From positions 1 to 53,880 of the forward strand of contig NZ_OBQD01000028.1 of NCBI RefSeq assembly GCF_900220975.1: a stretch of 53,880 bases of DNA, read 5' to 3'. The notes beneath the pieces are model-generated. The model saw only the letters and a program-made list of their open reading frames with translations, searched no databases and was not told where the DNA came from. Positions 1-9,621 of the stretch are shown piece by piece. Every line of letters begins with the position of its first letter. Positions within the stretch are counted from its first letter, which is position 1. A program made the position numbers and the translations under genes. Source of the stretch: Rhizobium subbaraonis. GTDB taxonomy: Bacteria > Pseudomonadota > Alphaproteobacteria > Rhizobiales > Rhizobiaceae.

Positions 1-47
1 CGAACGCTTCAGGCCAATCCGGGCTAACCGCTTCAATCCAAACAACT

Positions 48-1238
48 TCAAATTCCCTTAGCGTGTATTAATGTAGAAATGCCCACGGAGCCCCTATCCT
101 GCGTGGCAAGCGTCGAACTTTCGGGTATTGACGCATCGATCCCGGTTCCAATCAGCGCGATCAGCGCCGCTGAGCCGAACGTCCTCCAATAATGGTTGTT
201 CACCTTGTCGTGGAAGCCACCGTACCCTTGCGTGTCCGTGCCCGCCATCCCGCCAATCTGTAGCGTGGATCCATCAGGGAAGATGATATCGGTCCAGACG
301 ACGAGAACGCGACTTTGCCCGAACGACACCTTGCTGTCGTAGCGCCCGAAGAGCTTCGCTCCTTGCGGGATCAGCAGGCGATGCCCTGTAGCGCTATCGT
401 AGACATTCTGACTTACCTGGGCTGTGATGCGACCGGGAAGGTCCGAATTGATGCCTGATATGAGCGTCGCCGGAATGACCGAACCGCGCTTGAGTTCATA
501 CGGTGATTGCTGAGGCACGACCCGATTGGGGAGATATCCGAGTTCTTTGAGATCGGCGTTGAAAAAGTCCTCCTTGGAGGACTGTCCGTTCGGATCGACA
601 TTCTGCCCCCCGAGCCCGGCCCGCAACGCGGCGGCATATAGATCCGAGGTGGCGTCGGTGGTCGTCGATGACGCAGCGTTCGTAGTCGTTCTTGCCGAGT
701 TTGTCTCGTCTGCCCTCGCCTCCAGCTTGCTACGGTCAATCGCGAGCGGCGCGTCATAGGCCGCGTCATTCGCCTGCAATCGAGCCATCCGCTGGCGATG
801 GCGCTCGCGCAGGTATTGCTCCCTCTGCTCGCGCTCGAGGCGGGCGCGCCAGACCGCTTCGTTTTCCAACTCCTGCCCGCGCTGCTGTTCCTGGTTTTGT
901 CCCGGCTGCGGCGTGAAGGGATTGTTCGCCTTCTCGTCCTGTCTTGTCTCGACGGGTGTCGGCTGGAACGTGGTCTGTTGCTGCGGCTCGCCGATGATGC
1001 CGTCCGTCACGCCGCGCTTGATCTGGTCGGCGAAGGTCGAGGCCGGATTGCCCGAGCTCGTTTCGGGACCGCTGTCCTTTCCGAAGTAGAGACCACGGGA
1101 GGAAAGCCCGTAGAAAATCACGCCCAGGAAAGCGATGACCAGCACGATCACCACTATAGTCGGCAGGCGATTGATCCGCTTGATGCCTGATTCCGCCTCA
1201 GCATTTGTTGTGCCACCGAGTTGCAAGGATTGGACCAT
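48..1238 (-). CDS. trbI: TrbI, VirB10-like conjugation channel protein, C-terminus apparently lost
   Basis: TrbI is the VirB10-type scaffold that spans inner and outer membranes in the mating-pair-formation channel. One membrane segment is visible at about residues 25-47 (IVVIVLVIAFLGVIF), followed by a long Gln/Glu/Arg-rich periplasmic linker and the VirB10 beta-domain (IPQGAKLFGRYDSKV, ALIALIGTGIDASIP). It is the last gene of the trb operon, with only a short gap after trbH. Family members normally continue after the SSLATQ-like stretch with an RNL-x-I-x-PT-x-x-IRPG block and total about 430 residues. Here the reading diverges after codon 99-101 and stops 16 codons later, so the conserved tail is missing. 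Identity is secure; function of this truncated form is doubtful. Confidence 0.88.
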   Translation of the reverse strand: MVQSLQLGGTTNAEAESGIKRINRLPTIVVIVLVIAFLGVIFYGLSSRGLYFGKDSGPETSSGNPASTFADQIKRGVTDGIIGEPQQQTTFQPTPVETRQDEKANNPFTPQPGQNQEQQRGQELENEAVWRARLEREQREQYLRERHRQRMARLQANDAAYDAPLAIDRSKLEARADETNSARTTTNAASSTTTDATSDLYAAALRAGLGGQNVDPNGQSSKEDFFNADLKELGYLPNRVVPQQSPYELKRGSVIPATLISGINSDLPGRITAQVSQNVYDSATGHRLLIPQGAKLFGRYDSKVSFGQSRVLVVWTDIIFPDGSTLQIGGMAGTDTQGYGGFHDKVNNHYWRTFGSAALIALIGTGIDASIPESSTLATQDRGSVGISTLIHAKGI

Positions 1239-1249
1239 GATGCTTCCCT

Positions 1250-1726
1250 TCAGCCACGTCGCATCAGCGAGAGTGCGCTCGCAGGCGCAGCACCGCTGGC
1301 AGTCACGGTGTAGGCGCGGCCAAGTTCGACATTATCGGTCGAAAGACGCGCCAGCACTTGTCCGTCGAAGGGCACGATCATATAGGCGAGTGGGATGATC
1401 TTCGTGCCGTCGTCCGTCTTCTGGTCCGTTACGACGCCATAACCCCAGCCTTTCAGCGCCGCCTCCAGAGCCTGCCCGAAGGGTGAAGTATCTGCCTTCA
1501 GCGCAACGGTCGCCTTGCCAGGGCCGATCTGCTCGGCAAGCCGGCTGACCATATCGCCGGCGATGGCGCTTGCCGCCGGGCCGGAGATTTCCGCCGGTGC
1601 GTTGCTGGCGACGAGACCGTTAGTCCCCAACGACTGGCATCCGGAAAGGAGTATGGTGAGGGCGAAGGCTGTGGCAAGGGTGCGGATGGGGCGCAAGAGG
1701 AGATTGTCGGCAAAGGTTCGCATCAC
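1250..1726 (-). CDS. trbH: TrbH, conjugal transfer lipoprotein
   Basis: A 158-residue protein with an N-terminal membrane segment (residues 12-28) ending in a lipobox, LLSGC, so it is probably a lipoprotein of the outer or inner membrane. TrbH sits between trbG and trbI in Ti-type transfer operons and is thought to act like the VirB7 lipoprotein that stabilises the outer-membrane part of the channel. The start overlaps the trbG stop (ATGA-type overlap at 1723-1726), which suggests translational coupling. Sequence is poorly conserved in this family, so the call rests on position, lipobox and length together. Confidence 0.85.
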   Translation of the reverse strand: MMRTFADNLLLRPIRTLATAFALTILLSGCQSLGTNGLVASNAPAEISGPAASAIAGDMVSRLAEQIGPGKATVALKADTSPFGQALEAALKGWGYGVVTDQKTDDGTKIIPLAYMIVPFDGQVLARLSTDNVELGRAYTVTASGAAPASALSLMRRG

Positions 1727-2577
1727 TGCCCTCCCCTTCTGATCGTCACCTTCTCCTGTTTCCAGCCGACGCCGGAGACGAGCACCGCGCGATCGACATG
1801 ATAATCGACCACCATCATGTCGCCCTTCATCCGGTAGTTGACGATGCGGTTCTGGCCGCCAGATGTAACGAAGAGAACCGGTGCATCCTGGCCGGAAATC
1901 GAGCGCGGGAACTGGATGTAGGTTTTCAGGCCATCGGAGTAGACCCGTGTCGGCCGCCAGCCGGCCCTGCCTGAGACCGAATAGGAGAAGTTGAGCTGCT
2001 CGGCCGGAACGCCGGCGCCGGGTATGGTGCTCGCCTCGAGGCGGGCATTGATGTCGGCGAGTTTCGCCGAAACGTCTTCCGGATATTCGAAGCCGACGCG
2101 GGCCATATATTGGCTCGAATGCGATTTGAGCTGGATATGATACGTCCGCCGTGATGTCGTCACCACCATCGAGGTGAGGAGACCGGGCTCAGACGGCTTG
2201 ACGATCAAGTGGATCGCCTGGCCGCCCGCCGCCCCTGATGTGGCAGGTTCGATCTTCCACCGCACAGTGTCGCCAACGAGTACGTCGCGAACGACCTCGC
2301 CTCCCTGAAGCTCGATGTCGCACACCTGCAGAGGTGAGCAGACGACCGACGGCTGAACCTCGCCGTAAAGAAAGATCACCTTGCCGTCGGCGCCCTTGGT
2401 CACGAGACCACGCGATCCGCGCCACTGGCCGGAGATGCTCACGCCCTTCGCCTCATTGGCTGTGACGCCATCGGCCGCAACTGCATCGAGATGTGCAAGG
2501 GCGGAGAACGCCAGCGCCGCCGATATGATGGCGCCGGCAGTCAGCATGGCCGAATAATTCTCAAATCGGATATTCAT
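1723..2577 (-). CDS. trbG: TrbG, VirB9-like conjugation protein
   Basis: VirB9/CagX-type periplasmic protein that forms the outer-membrane core of the conjugation channel with TrbH and TrbI. About 284 residues when started at the ATG at 2577 (MNIRFENYS). A hydrophobic leader at residues 9-35 ends in VAADG, consistent with a signal peptide. The C-terminal half carries the family pattern W-x-P-x-x-V-x-x-D-G-x-x-T-Y-I-x-F ([19 protein letters not shown]) and ends in a basic KVTIRRGGQ tail. A longer in-frame start at 2628 exists, but it would run back into trbF and puts residues in front of the leader. The gene follows trbF by 16 bp. Confidence 0.9.
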   Translation of the reverse strand: MNIRFENYSAMLTAGAIISAALAFSALAHLDAVAADGVTANEAKGVSISGQWRGSRGLVTKGADGKVIFLYGEVQPSVVCSPLQVCDIELQGGEVVRDVLVGDTVRWKIEPATSGAAGGQAIHLIVKPSEPGLLTSMVVTTSRRTYHIQLKSHSSQYMARVGFEYPEDVSAKLADINARLEASTIPGAGVPAEQLNFSYSVSGRAGWRPTRVYSDGLKTYIQFPRSISGQDAPVLFVTSGGQNRIVNYRMKGDMMVVDYHVDRAVLVSGVGWKQEKVTIRRGGQ

Positions 2578-2593
2578 GTTCGGGCCATGCCTT

Positions 2594-3271
2594 TCAAAGC
2601 TGCGCAGTCCAGTCGAAGTCCCTGACATAGAGACCGATGGGGTTGAGACGGATGACGCCCTCGTCCTGCGGTGGCGTGAGGGTCACGGTTGCGATGCCGC
2701 GGAAGCGGCGGGTGGCCGTCTCCTTGCCGCGGCGGTCGCGCTCGAATTCGGTCCAGTCAACCTGATAGGACTGGTTCGATAGAGCGACGATGTTGTTGAC
2801 CTCGACCGCCACCGTCGCAGTCTTCGCTTTCTCGAAGGGCGAATTGGAACGGAACCAGGCATTGACCTTCTCTGTTGCAGGGTCCGAGGTCCTGAGTAGC
2901 GCATACGTCCGGTCGATATATTGCTTCTGCACCACCGCATCCGGCGTCACGCTCCGGAAATTCGAGACGAAGCTGCCGAGCGTGGCGCGCACCACACGCG
3001 GGTCGGCATATTCGATCTGCTGCGGGAAGCCGGCATTGGAGGCCGTTCCGAGCTTGTCGACCTCGACGATATAGGGAACGAGCTTCACCTGCGTGCTTTG
3101 ATAAAGTGCGTAAGTGAAGCCGATCACCGCCATGGTCATGCCCGTGATGCCGACGATGCGCCAGGCCGCGGCCGCCTTCACATAGGAGCCATAGCGCTCG
3201 TTCCATTCGTTGCGCGCAGCGAGATAAGGATTGGCGATATGGGGAATATTTGGCGGATTGCGTCCGGCCAT
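2594..3271 (-). CDS. trbF: TrbF, VirB8-like conjugation protein
   Basis: VirB8-type inner-membrane assembly factor for the conjugation channel, 225 residues. It has a short cytoplasmic N-terminus ([17 protein letters not shown]), one membrane helix at about residues 35-56, then the periplasmic NTF2-like fold with the family motif [15 protein letters not shown] and a C-terminal beta-strand region ending [16 protein letters not shown]. The ATG at 3271 is chosen over a much longer open frame because a GGAGG lies 9 bp upstream and because the extra N-terminal residues are low-complexity Arg/Ser sequence from the reverse of trbL. Confidence 0.92.
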   Translation of the reverse strand: MAGRNPPNIPHIANPYLAARNEWNERYGSYVKAAAAWRIVGITGMTMAVIGFTYALYQSTQVKLVPYIVEVDKLGTASNAGFPQQIEYADPRVVRATLGSFVSNFRSVTPDAVVQKQYIDRTYALLRTSDPATEKVNAWFRSNSPFEKAKTATVAVEVNNIVALSNQSYQVDWTEFERDRRGKETATRRFRGIATVTLTPPQDEGVIRLNPIGLYVRDFDWTAQL

Positions 3272-3287
3272 GGGGATAAACCTCCAG

Positions 3288-4484
3288 CTACTTGTTCTCG
3301 TTGATGGGTGGGGGCGGAGGTGGCGATGTTGGTCGGCCCGGCTGACGCGCCTGGTCGAGCTTGGCGTTGGCAAGCCCGAGCAGTGACCCGGCATAGGCAC
3401 CGGGAGACGCGATCGCCTTATCCTTGGCTGCCGATCCGGCAGCCCATCCAGCGCTTCCAATACCGGACGCCATGCCGCGCAGTGCTGCACCCGCCATCGA
3501 CGAGCCCCCTGCCCGCGCCGAACTCGCTGTCTGCGCCCCTTTCGTTGCAGCACTCGCACCGAGGAAAGCGCCGCCGGCTGCAAAGGTCGCTGCCTGGCCG
3601 CCGTGGCGGATCGCTTCCATGCCGCCGGCTATGGAGGCGCCCTGGACCACGCCCTGCAGGATCGGCGGCACATACATGGCGATGACGAAGACCACCACCG
3701 AGATGCCGGCGATCGCAAGCGTGGTGATGAACTGCTCGGAGGTGGCCGTCGGCGCCTCGGCGAGCCCCAGCAGGATGTCGGAGCCGATCTTGGCGATCAT
3801 TACCAGCGCCATCAGTTTCATGCCGACGGAGAAGGCATAGACAAGATATTTGACCGCAAAATCCTTGGTGAAGGACGAGCCGCCGAGACCGAGCATGATC
3901 ATGCCGGCGAGCAGGCCGACATACATCTCGACCATGACGGCGACGAAAATCGCGGCAACCAGTGAGAAGGAGACGACGACCACGACCATGGCGAAGACCG
4001 CGGCGATCGCCAGTGCATTGTCTTCCCACAAACCGAACTTCGCCTGTTCGGACATTTTTGTCGCGACCCGAATGCCGGCATCAAAAATGTTTGCCGGTGA
4101 GGCCGAGCCGCCGCCGGCGCCGATCTGGTAGAGGCTATCGACCACGGCTTTCGCGAAGGACGGACCCTGGTCGAGGATGAAGGCGAAGAGGCCGATGAAC
4201 ATGATCCGCCGGACGAGCTCGGCGAACCAGCTGTCAAGTGACGCGGCGTTGATCGCCAGCCAAACCGCGGCGACCCCGACCTCGATGCCAGCCAGGATCC
4301 AGAACAGCGAACGCGCCGCGTTCATCACTGTCGTCTCCCAGCCCTTGGCGGCCGTGACGACGGAATTTTCCAGTGTGGTTAGAACCGATCCCTGTTGGGC
4401 AAGCGCCGGTGTCGAAACCAACAGGATGAGACCGATCGAAATGAACACGAGCTCCAGCTTTCGGGAGGGGTGGACGATTACCAT
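3288..4484 (-). CDS. trbL: TrbL, VirB6-like polytopic conjugation protein
   Basis: Inner-membrane VirB6-type component of the conjugation apparatus, about 398 residues. A signal-like leader (residues 10-30, ending STPALAQQ) is followed by at least five hydrophobic segments between residues 55 and 280, including [23 protein letters not shown] and [15 protein letters not shown]. The C-terminus is Gly/Ala/Ser-rich and ends in a proline run ([12 protein letters not shown]), as in other TrbL proteins. The ATG at 4484 overlaps the last codons and stop of trbK, so the two are probably translationally coupled. Confidence 0.92.
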   Translation of the reverse strand: MVIVHPSRKLELVFISIGLILLVSTPALAQQGSVLTTLENSVVTAAKGWETTVMNAARSLFWILAGIEVGVAAVWLAINAASLDSWFAELVRRIMFIGLFAFILDQGPSFAKAVVDSLYQIGAGGGSASPANIFDAGIRVATKMSEQAKFGLWEDNALAIAAVFAMVVVVVSFSLVAAIFVAVMVEMYVGLLAGMIMLGLGGSSFTKDFAVKYLVYAFSVGMKLMALVMIAKIGSDILLGLAEAPTATSEQFITTLAIAGISVVVFVIAMYVPPILQGVVQGASIAGGMEAIRHGGQAATFAAGGAFLGASAATKGAQTASSARAGGSSMAGAALRGMASGIGSAGWAAGSAAKDKAIASPGAYAGSLLGLANAKLDQARQPGRPTSPPPPPPINENK

Positions 4485-4708
4485 CGCGGCTTCATCTCCT
4501 GGCCACCGCGGATGTCGCGGTCCGGATCGCCACTGAAGAACTTTTCCCGGTGTTCGCGGCGCTCTGCCTCGGAGGCAGGTGGCGTCGATACCGCGCTCGA
4601 TCCTGACACGGGCACTGGACGCGACTGGACCACGTTCCAGGTGACGATGCCGGCGCCGAGTGCGGCGATGCCCGCCAATACGAGGATGATAATCAGACGC
4701 GGGCTCAC
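4478..4708 (-). CDS. trbK: TrbK, small membrane protein of the entry-exclusion family
   Basis: A 76-residue protein with one N-terminal hydrophobic helix (residues 4-25) and a hydrophilic tail. Position between trbJ and trbL and the size fit TrbK, the entry-exclusion protein that stops a plasmid carrier from receiving the same plasmid. The last 23 residues (REKFFSGDPDRDIRGGQEM and KPRW) are nearly the same as the C-terminus of the preceding TrbJ, as discussed in the findings. It overlaps trbJ at its start (ATGA) and trbL at its end. Confidence 0.88.
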   Translation of the reverse strand: MSPRLIIILVLAGIAALGAGIVTWNVVQSRPVPVSGSSAVSTPPASEAERREHREKFFSGDPDRDIRGGQEMKPRW

Positions 4709-5514
4709 CAGCGGGGCTCCATCGTCTGGCCGCTGCGGATGTCACGCTCGGTCCCGCTGAAGAACTGCTCCCGCCGCGCCTGCGCCAGGTCCTTCTGTGC
4801 CTGCTCGGACTGGAACCACGTGCCCATCATGGTCATCTGCTGGGACACGAGGCCTCGCAACTTCTGCATCTGCGCAACCTGTTGGGCGGCGATCTGGTGT
4901 CCGACCTGCAGCGCCTTCATCTGGCCGTCCGCCGATTCTGACATCGAGCGCAGCGACGACATTGTGCTCTCTTCGCTCGAGAACTGGTCGGCCGTCAGGT
5001 TCGCCGCCTTCAGCGCTCCGGCGATCGTGTCACGATTGGTGTCGGACCAATTATGGTAGGTCGTGGAGAAGCTCGCCCCGTCCGGCAGATTGCTCTTCAT
5101 CTCCGAGAAACTCTGGAAACGCTGCTTCAGCACGTCATCGATATTGCCCATCGAGAAGGCGACGCCCTGTCCTTGCGCGACGACGTCCTGCAGGCTCTTC
5201 AGGTCGCTTTCGACCTGGCCCCAGATGTGGTTCGGAAGCTGCGCCGTGTTCTGCAGGAGATTGTTGTAGATGTTGAGCTGGTTCTGGATCTGCTCGGCAA
5301 GCTGGGAGATCTGGGTGATCTGGTTGTTCACCTGTTCCGCTGATTTGCCGACCAGCGAGACTAGCTCGGCATTGTTGGCGAGCTGTGTCCACTCGGTCGC
5401 CTGCCCGGTGACGCCGCCGGCCTGAGCGGGGACTGGTAGAGTCGTGGAGAGCATAATAGCCGCCATAAAGGTGGCGCACGCCACCTTACTTGGCCGGGAA
5501 GAGTGTTTCGGCAT
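4705..5514 (-). CDS. trbJ: TrbJ, VirB5-like periplasmic conjugation protein
   Basis: VirB5-type secreted protein thought to sit at the tip or surface of the conjugative pilus, 269 residues. It has a signal peptide (residues 8-33, ending VPAQAGG) and then an almost wholly alpha-helical, Gln-rich body (QVNNQITQISQLAEQIQNQL), typical of VirB5/TrbJ coiled coils. The C-terminal 22 residues match the tail of the neighbouring TrbK. The gene start lies inside the end of trbE (29-bp overlap), which points to coupled translation. Confidence 0.9.
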   Translation of the reverse strand: MPKHSSRPSKVACATFMAAIMLSTTLPVPAQAGGVTGQATEWTQLANNAELVSLVGKSAEQVNNQITQISQLAEQIQNQLNIYNNLLQNTAQLPNHIWGQVESDLKSLQDVVAQGQGVAFSMGNIDDVLKQRFQSFSEMKSNLPDGASFSTTYHNWSDTNRDTIAGALKAANLTADQFSSEESTMSSLRSMSESADGQMKALQVGHQIAAQQVAQMQKLRGLVSQQMTMMGTWFQSEQAQKDLAQARREQFFSGTERDIRSGQTMEPRW

Positions 5515-7954
5515 GGGCGATCCCCCTTTGCTGGAGCCAAGGACAAGGCCATGTGGCCCCGTGTTCGGAATGCAGGGCGCGGATGCGCTTCAGATCTTCC
5601 TTGCCGGATGCCCCGACAAAGGAGAGCGCGACGGGGCCGAGCGCCATGTCGAAGAGTCTGCGGCCCTCGGGCGAGACGACGTAGTATTCGCGCTTTGGAA
5701 GCGCCGTCGCGACGATCTCGATCTGCCGTTCGTTGAAGCCGATGCGCTCATAGAACTCTCGCGTGCCGGGCTCGCGGGCAGCTCCATTCGGCAGGCAGAT
5801 TTTTGTCGGGCAGGATTCCTTCAGTACGTCGATGATGCCCGAGCGCTCCGCATCTGAGATCGACTGGGTGGCGAGCACGACGGCGCAGTTCGCCTTGCGC
5901 AGGACCTTCAGCCACTCACGAATCTTGTCGCGGAAAACCGGATGGCCGAGCATCAGCCAGGCCTCGTCGAGGATGATCAGGCTGGGTGCACCGGTCAGAC
6001 GTTTCTCGATGCGACGGAACAGGTAGGTCAGCACCGGCACGAGATTGCGCTCGCCCATGTTCATCAGTTCCTCGATCTCGAAGCACTGGAACGCACCGAG
6101 CGCCAGTCCGTCTTCCTCGGCATCGAGAAGCTGGCCCATCGGACCGTCCACGGTGTAGTGGTGCAGAGCGTCCTTGATCTCGCGCATCTGGACGCCGGAT
6201 ACAAAATCGGAGAGCGACCGGCCGCGCGATTCCGCCATCAGCCCGATCTGCCTGGAGATGGCGTTGCGATAGTCCGGCGTGAGGGTCACACCCTGCAGCG
6301 CCACCAGGATCTCGATCCATTCCGACGCCCAGGCGCGGTCGCCATCGGTCGAAAGTTCGGCGAGCGGGCAGAAGGCGAGTCCCCTCCCCTCGCCTTCCGC
6401 TGAAGAAGCGAAATCGCCGCCGATCTGGTAGTGATCGCCATTGAGCCCCAGCGTCAGCGGCAGCATTGAGCCGCCCTTGTCGAAGGCGAAGACCTGCGCG
6501 TCTGCGTAGCGCCGGAACTGCGCGGCGATCAGTGCCAGCAAGGTGGATTTGCCTGAGCCGGTCGGCCCGAAGATCAGCGTGTGCCCGACATCATTGACAT
6601 GCAGGTTCAGCCGGAACGGTGTCGAGCCCGAGGCAACCTGCATCAGCGGCGGCGAGCCAGGCGGATAGAAGGGGCAAGGCGCCGTTGGGCTTCCCGACCA
6701 GACGCTATTGAGCGGGATAAGATCGGCGAGATTGCGCGTATTGATCAGCGGCTCGCGGATGTTGGCATAGGAAACGCCCGGCAGGCTGCCGAAAAAGGCA
6801 TCGGTCGCATTCAGCGTTTCGATCCGTGCACCGAAACCTTCCGCCTGGATCAGCCGGCGGACCGCCTCGCACTTCTCCTGGAGGCGAGACTGGTCCTCGT
6901 CGAAGAGGACGATCACGGGCGTGTAATAGCCATAGGCGACGAGCTGGGATGAGGCTTCGGCGATCGCGTCCTCGGTCTCGGCCACCATCAACACGGCGTC
7001 CTGATCGACTGAGCGCGACTGGGTCTGAAACAGCTGGTCGAAGAAAGGTCTGACTTTCTGCTGCCATTTCTTGCGGGTGCGTTCGAGCCTTGCCCTTGCC
7101 TCCTCGGCATCGAGGAAGATGAAACGCGATGACCAGCGATAGGTGAGCGGCATCAGGTCGAGGCTGTTGAGGATCCCCGGCCAGCTCTCGGCCGGCAGGC
7201 CATCGATCGCCACGACGCCGAGAAAACGGTTCTCGACGAGCGGTGTCAGCCCGTGCTGCAACTCGGCCGTCACCAGCCAGTCGAGATACATCGGGATGTC
7301 CGGAAGACGGACCGGGTGGTTCTCGCCGGTAATGCAAAAGCGGATGAACTGGAAGAGCTCGTCATAGCGAGCGACCCGGAAGCCGCCGCGTTGTTCGGTC
7401 TCGCGCGTCATCATCCGGCGGACCGACACGACATTGGCGAGATATTGTTCGACCTCGCGGATCGAGGTCAGAAACGTCTCCAATGCCTTGTCGGCATAGG
7501 TGGCGGAGCGGCTGGCTGGATCCGAATAGATATAGCGGGTCAGCCCCGCGCGCCGCGGCTCCGGCGGCCGCCAGGTCAGGATCAGTGCGTGCCGGCTCTC
7601 GAAATGCCCCCTCTCCTTCTGGAAATGCGCCCGCCGTTCGGCGTCGATCGCCCGCGTGACCGGATCGGGGAAGTGGCAATCGGTATCGACCGGATAATCA
7701 TCCGTCGGCACGCGAACCGCCTCGACCTGAATCATCCATCCGGAGCCGAGCCGAGACAGGATCGCGTTGATCTGCCGCGACACCTCGTTGCGTTCGGCGT
7801 CGGTCGAGCTCTCGCTGTCCGGTCCGGCGAAATACCAGCCGGCCATCAGCGAACCGTCCTTGAGCAGGATCACGCCGTTGTCGACCAGGCCGGCATAGGG
7901 CACGAGATCGGCAAAGGACGGCCCAGAATGGCGAAAGGTTTTGAGGGCAACCAT
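5486..7954 (-). CDS. trbE: TrbE, VirB4-family conjugation ATPase
   Basis: The large VirB4-type ATPase that powers pilus assembly and substrate passage at the inner membrane; 822 residues, normal for the family. The N-terminal CagE/TrbE domain covers about residues 1-400. The ATPase half has a Walker A motif at about residue 465 (GPTGSGKSTLLALI) and a Walker B motif near residue 663 (SLIILDEAWLML), followed by the ATQSISDAERSG segment. It starts 9 bp after the trbD stop and shows no frameshift. Confidence 0.96.
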   Translation of the reverse strand: MVALKTFRHSGPSFADLVPYAGLVDNGVILLKDGSLMAGWYFAGPDSESSTDAERNEVSRQINAILSRLGSGWMIQVEAVRVPTDDYPVDTDCHFPDPVTRAIDAERRAHFQKERGHFESRHALILTWRPPEPRRAGLTRYIYSDPASRSATYADKALETFLTSIREVEQYLANVVSVRRMMTRETEQRGGFRVARYDELFQFIRFCITGENHPVRLPDIPMYLDWLVTAELQHGLTPLVENRFLGVVAIDGLPAESWPGILNSLDLMPLTYRWSSRFIFLDAEEARARLERTRKKWQQKVRPFFDQLFQTQSRSVDQDAVLMVAETEDAIAEASSQLVAYGYYTPVIVLFDEDQSRLQEKCEAVRRLIQAEGFGARIETLNATDAFFGSLPGVSYANIREPLINTRNLADLIPLNSVWSGSPTAPCPFYPPGSPPLMQVASGSTPFRLNLHVNDVGHTLIFGPTGSGKSTLLALIAAQFRRYADAQVFAFDKGGSMLPLTLGLNGDHYQIGGDFASSAEGEGRGLAFCPLAELSTDGDRAWASEWIEILVALQGVTLTPDYRNAISRQIGLMAESRGRSLSDFVSGVQMREIKDALHHYTVDGPMGQLLDAEEDGLALGAFQCFEIEELMNMGERNLVPVLTYLFRRIEKRLTGAPSLIILDEAWLMLGHPVFRDKIREWLKVLRKANCAVVLATQSISDAERSGIIDVLKESCPTKICLPNGAAREPGTREFYERIGFNERQIEIVATALPKREYYVVSPEGRRLFDMALGPVALSFVGASGKEDLKRIRALHSEHGATWPCPWLQQRGIAHAETLFPAK

Positions 7955-7963
7955 CGAAAACCC

Positions 7964-8263
7964 TCAGAACTTGCGCCAGGGCGACGACGTCGCGCGATAG
8001 AACGCCTTGTAAGAGATGTGGCGGATATAGACCCGTCGCATCAGCGGATCGGCTTTCGCCATCATGCGCAACGCCCCGACTGCAATCAGCCAGATCGCGA
8101 TGCCGAACAGCGCCGCATACCAGGTCAGCACGACGAAGATCAGGATGACGGCGGCAAGCGCCGTGAGCAGCACGAGCTCGCGGTCGGCACCCATCAGCAG
8201 GTTCGGACGCGACAGCGCCCGATGCACACGCGAGCGGGAGAGGTTCGAACCGGCATCAGCCAT
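7964..8263 (-). CDS. trbD: TrbD, VirB3-like inner-membrane protein
   Basis: A 99-residue VirB3-type protein with two adjacent hydrophobic helices at about residues 28-70 ([19 protein letters not shown] and [15 protein letters not shown]), then a basic tail ([15 protein letters not shown]). The ATG at 8263 is preceded by a purine-rich GGAAGGGGAGGGGG ribosome-binding stretch and overlaps the trbC stop by 8 bp. VirB3-type proteins work with the VirB4-type ATPase, here TrbE, encoded next in the operon. Confidence 0.92.
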   Translation of the reverse strand: MADAGSNLSRSRVHRALSRPNLLMGADRELVLLTALAAVILIFVVLTWYAALFGIAIWLIAVGALRMMAKADPLMRRVYIRHISYKAFYRATSSPWRKF

Positions 8264-8660
8264 GCGCCCCCTCCCCTTCCGGGCGATCCATTGGCGTCGG
8301 CTCGGTGATGTGAGACGCCGATCGCGCTTCGGCCTCGCCGATGCTGGCGCCGGTCGCGCCGAAGAGGGCGACGATCTGCGTGGCGCCCAACAGAACCCCA
8401 CCGACGAGGGCGACGTAGCAAAGCCTTCTCGCGAAATCATTCAGTTCGCCACCGAAGATCAGCATGCCGCCGGCGATGGCAACGGCTGCCAGGGCAATAA
8501 AGCCGGCGACGGGTCCGGTGATCGATTGCTGGATCTGCTGCAGCGGCGACTCCCATGGCAGGCCGCCGCCGCCCGAGGAGGCCAGTGCCGGTTCTGCGAG
8601 GGTTAAAGCGATGGTGGCGAGGCCTAGGGTGGCGAGATTTATCCTTGTCTCATGCGGCAT
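8256..8660 (-). CDS. trbC: TrbC, conjugative pilin precursor (VirB2-like)
   Basis: Pilin subunit precursor of the conjugative pilus, about 134 residues. The N-terminal signal (residues 8-28, ending [11 protein letters not shown]) is followed by two hydrophobic segments, [21 protein letters not shown] and [21 protein letters not shown], the two-helix pattern of TrbC/VirB2. Several starts are possible. The ATG at 8660 is preferred because a GAGG lies 6 bp upstream within the end of trbB; an ATG at 8672 would add four residues. Confidence 0.92.
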   Translation of the reverse strand: MPHETRINLATLGLATIALTLAEPALASSGGGGLPWESPLQQIQQSITGPVAGFIALAAVAIAGGMLIFGGELNDFARRLCYVALVGGVLLGATQIVALFGATGASIGEAEARSASHITEPTPMDRPEGEGAHG

Positions 8661-9621
8661 GGCTGTCCTCATCAATCTGGGCGTAGTGTTCGGTCCGGTA
8701 GCGGGCATTGCTGAACCCCTCGACATGGATCACGTCCCGGACCCGTCTGCCCTTGCCCGTGCGCTCGATGGAAACGACCAGATCGACGGCCTCGCCGATC
8801 ACCTCCTGCATCGGCTGCTGGCTCGCTTCCGCCGTCAGCTGCTCCAGCCGGCGGAGTGCTGACATCGCCGTATTGGAATGGATCGTGGTGACGCCTCCGG
8901 GATGGCCGGTGTTCCAGGCCTTGAGCAGCGTCAGTGCCGCGCCGTCCCGGACCTCGCCGACGATGATGCGGTCGGGTCTGAGACGCATTGTGCTTTTCAG
9001 CAGCCGGGCCATATCGACCGTGTCGGTGGTGTGAAGCGACACGGCATTTTCTGCCGAGCACCGGATCTCGGCGGTGTCTTCCAGGATGACCATGCGATCG
9101 TCGGGGGCTGTTGCGACAATCTCGGCGATAACGGCATTGGCAAGCGTCGTCTTTCCCGACCCGGTTCCGCCTGAGATGACGATGTTCATGCGCGAGGCGA
9201 TCGCGCTTCGCAAAACCGAGGCCTGCGCTTCGGTCATCACCTTCGATGTCACGTAGTCGTCCAGCGGAATGAGCCGCGATGCTCGCCGCCGGATGGTAAA
9301 CGCTGGCGCCGATACCACGGGCGGCAGCAACCCCTCGAACCTGTGACCACCGATCGGTAGTTCGCCTGAAATGATCGGCCGTTCATCGTCTGCTTCCGAT
9401 TGCAGCGCATGGGCGACGCTGCCGATGACGATTTCGGCCGTGGCAGCGCTCATGGCGCCGGCCGGGGCGACCCCGTGCCCCAACCGTTCGATGAATAGCT
9501 TTCCGTCGGGATTGAGCATGATCTCGACGACCGTCGCGTCGTCGAGTGCGATGCAGAGCTGGTCGCCGAGGGCGTCCTGGAGTTTGCGCACGAGGCGGGG
9601 ATGGGAGCGGAGTTGGGTCAC
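8650..9621 (-). CDS. trbB: TrbB, VirB11-family secretion ATPase
   Basis: Hexameric VirB11/PulE-type traffic ATPase at the base of the conjugation machine, 323 residues. The N-terminal domain (residues 1-130) is followed by a Walker A motif at about 148-155 ([15 protein letters not shown]), the Asp box ([12 protein letters not shown]), Walker B ([16 protein letters not shown]) and the His box ([15 protein letters not shown]). All motifs are intact. It is the first trb gene after traI, and its start overlaps the traI stop by 4 bp. Confidence 0.96.
   Translation of the reverse strand: MTQLRSHPRLVRKLQDALGDQLCIALDDATVVEIMLNPDGKLFIERLGHGVAPAGAMSAATAEIVIGSVAHALQSEADDERPIISGELPIGGHRFEGLLPPVVSAPAFTIRRRASRLIPLDDYVTSKVMTEAQASVLRSAIASRMNIVISGGTGSGKTTLANAVIAEIVATAPDDRMVILEDTAEIRCSAENAVSLHTTDTVDMARLLKSTMRLRPDRIIVGEVRDGAALTLLKAWNTGHPGGVTTIHSNTAMSALRRLEQLTAEASQQPMQEVIGEAVDLVVSIERTGKGRRVRDVIHVEGFSNARYRTEHYAQIDEDSHAA

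Noticed and set aside
413-1398. Several open frames opposite or within trbI and trbH
   Set aside because: They are the reverse or shifted readings of high-GC coding DNA with no domains.
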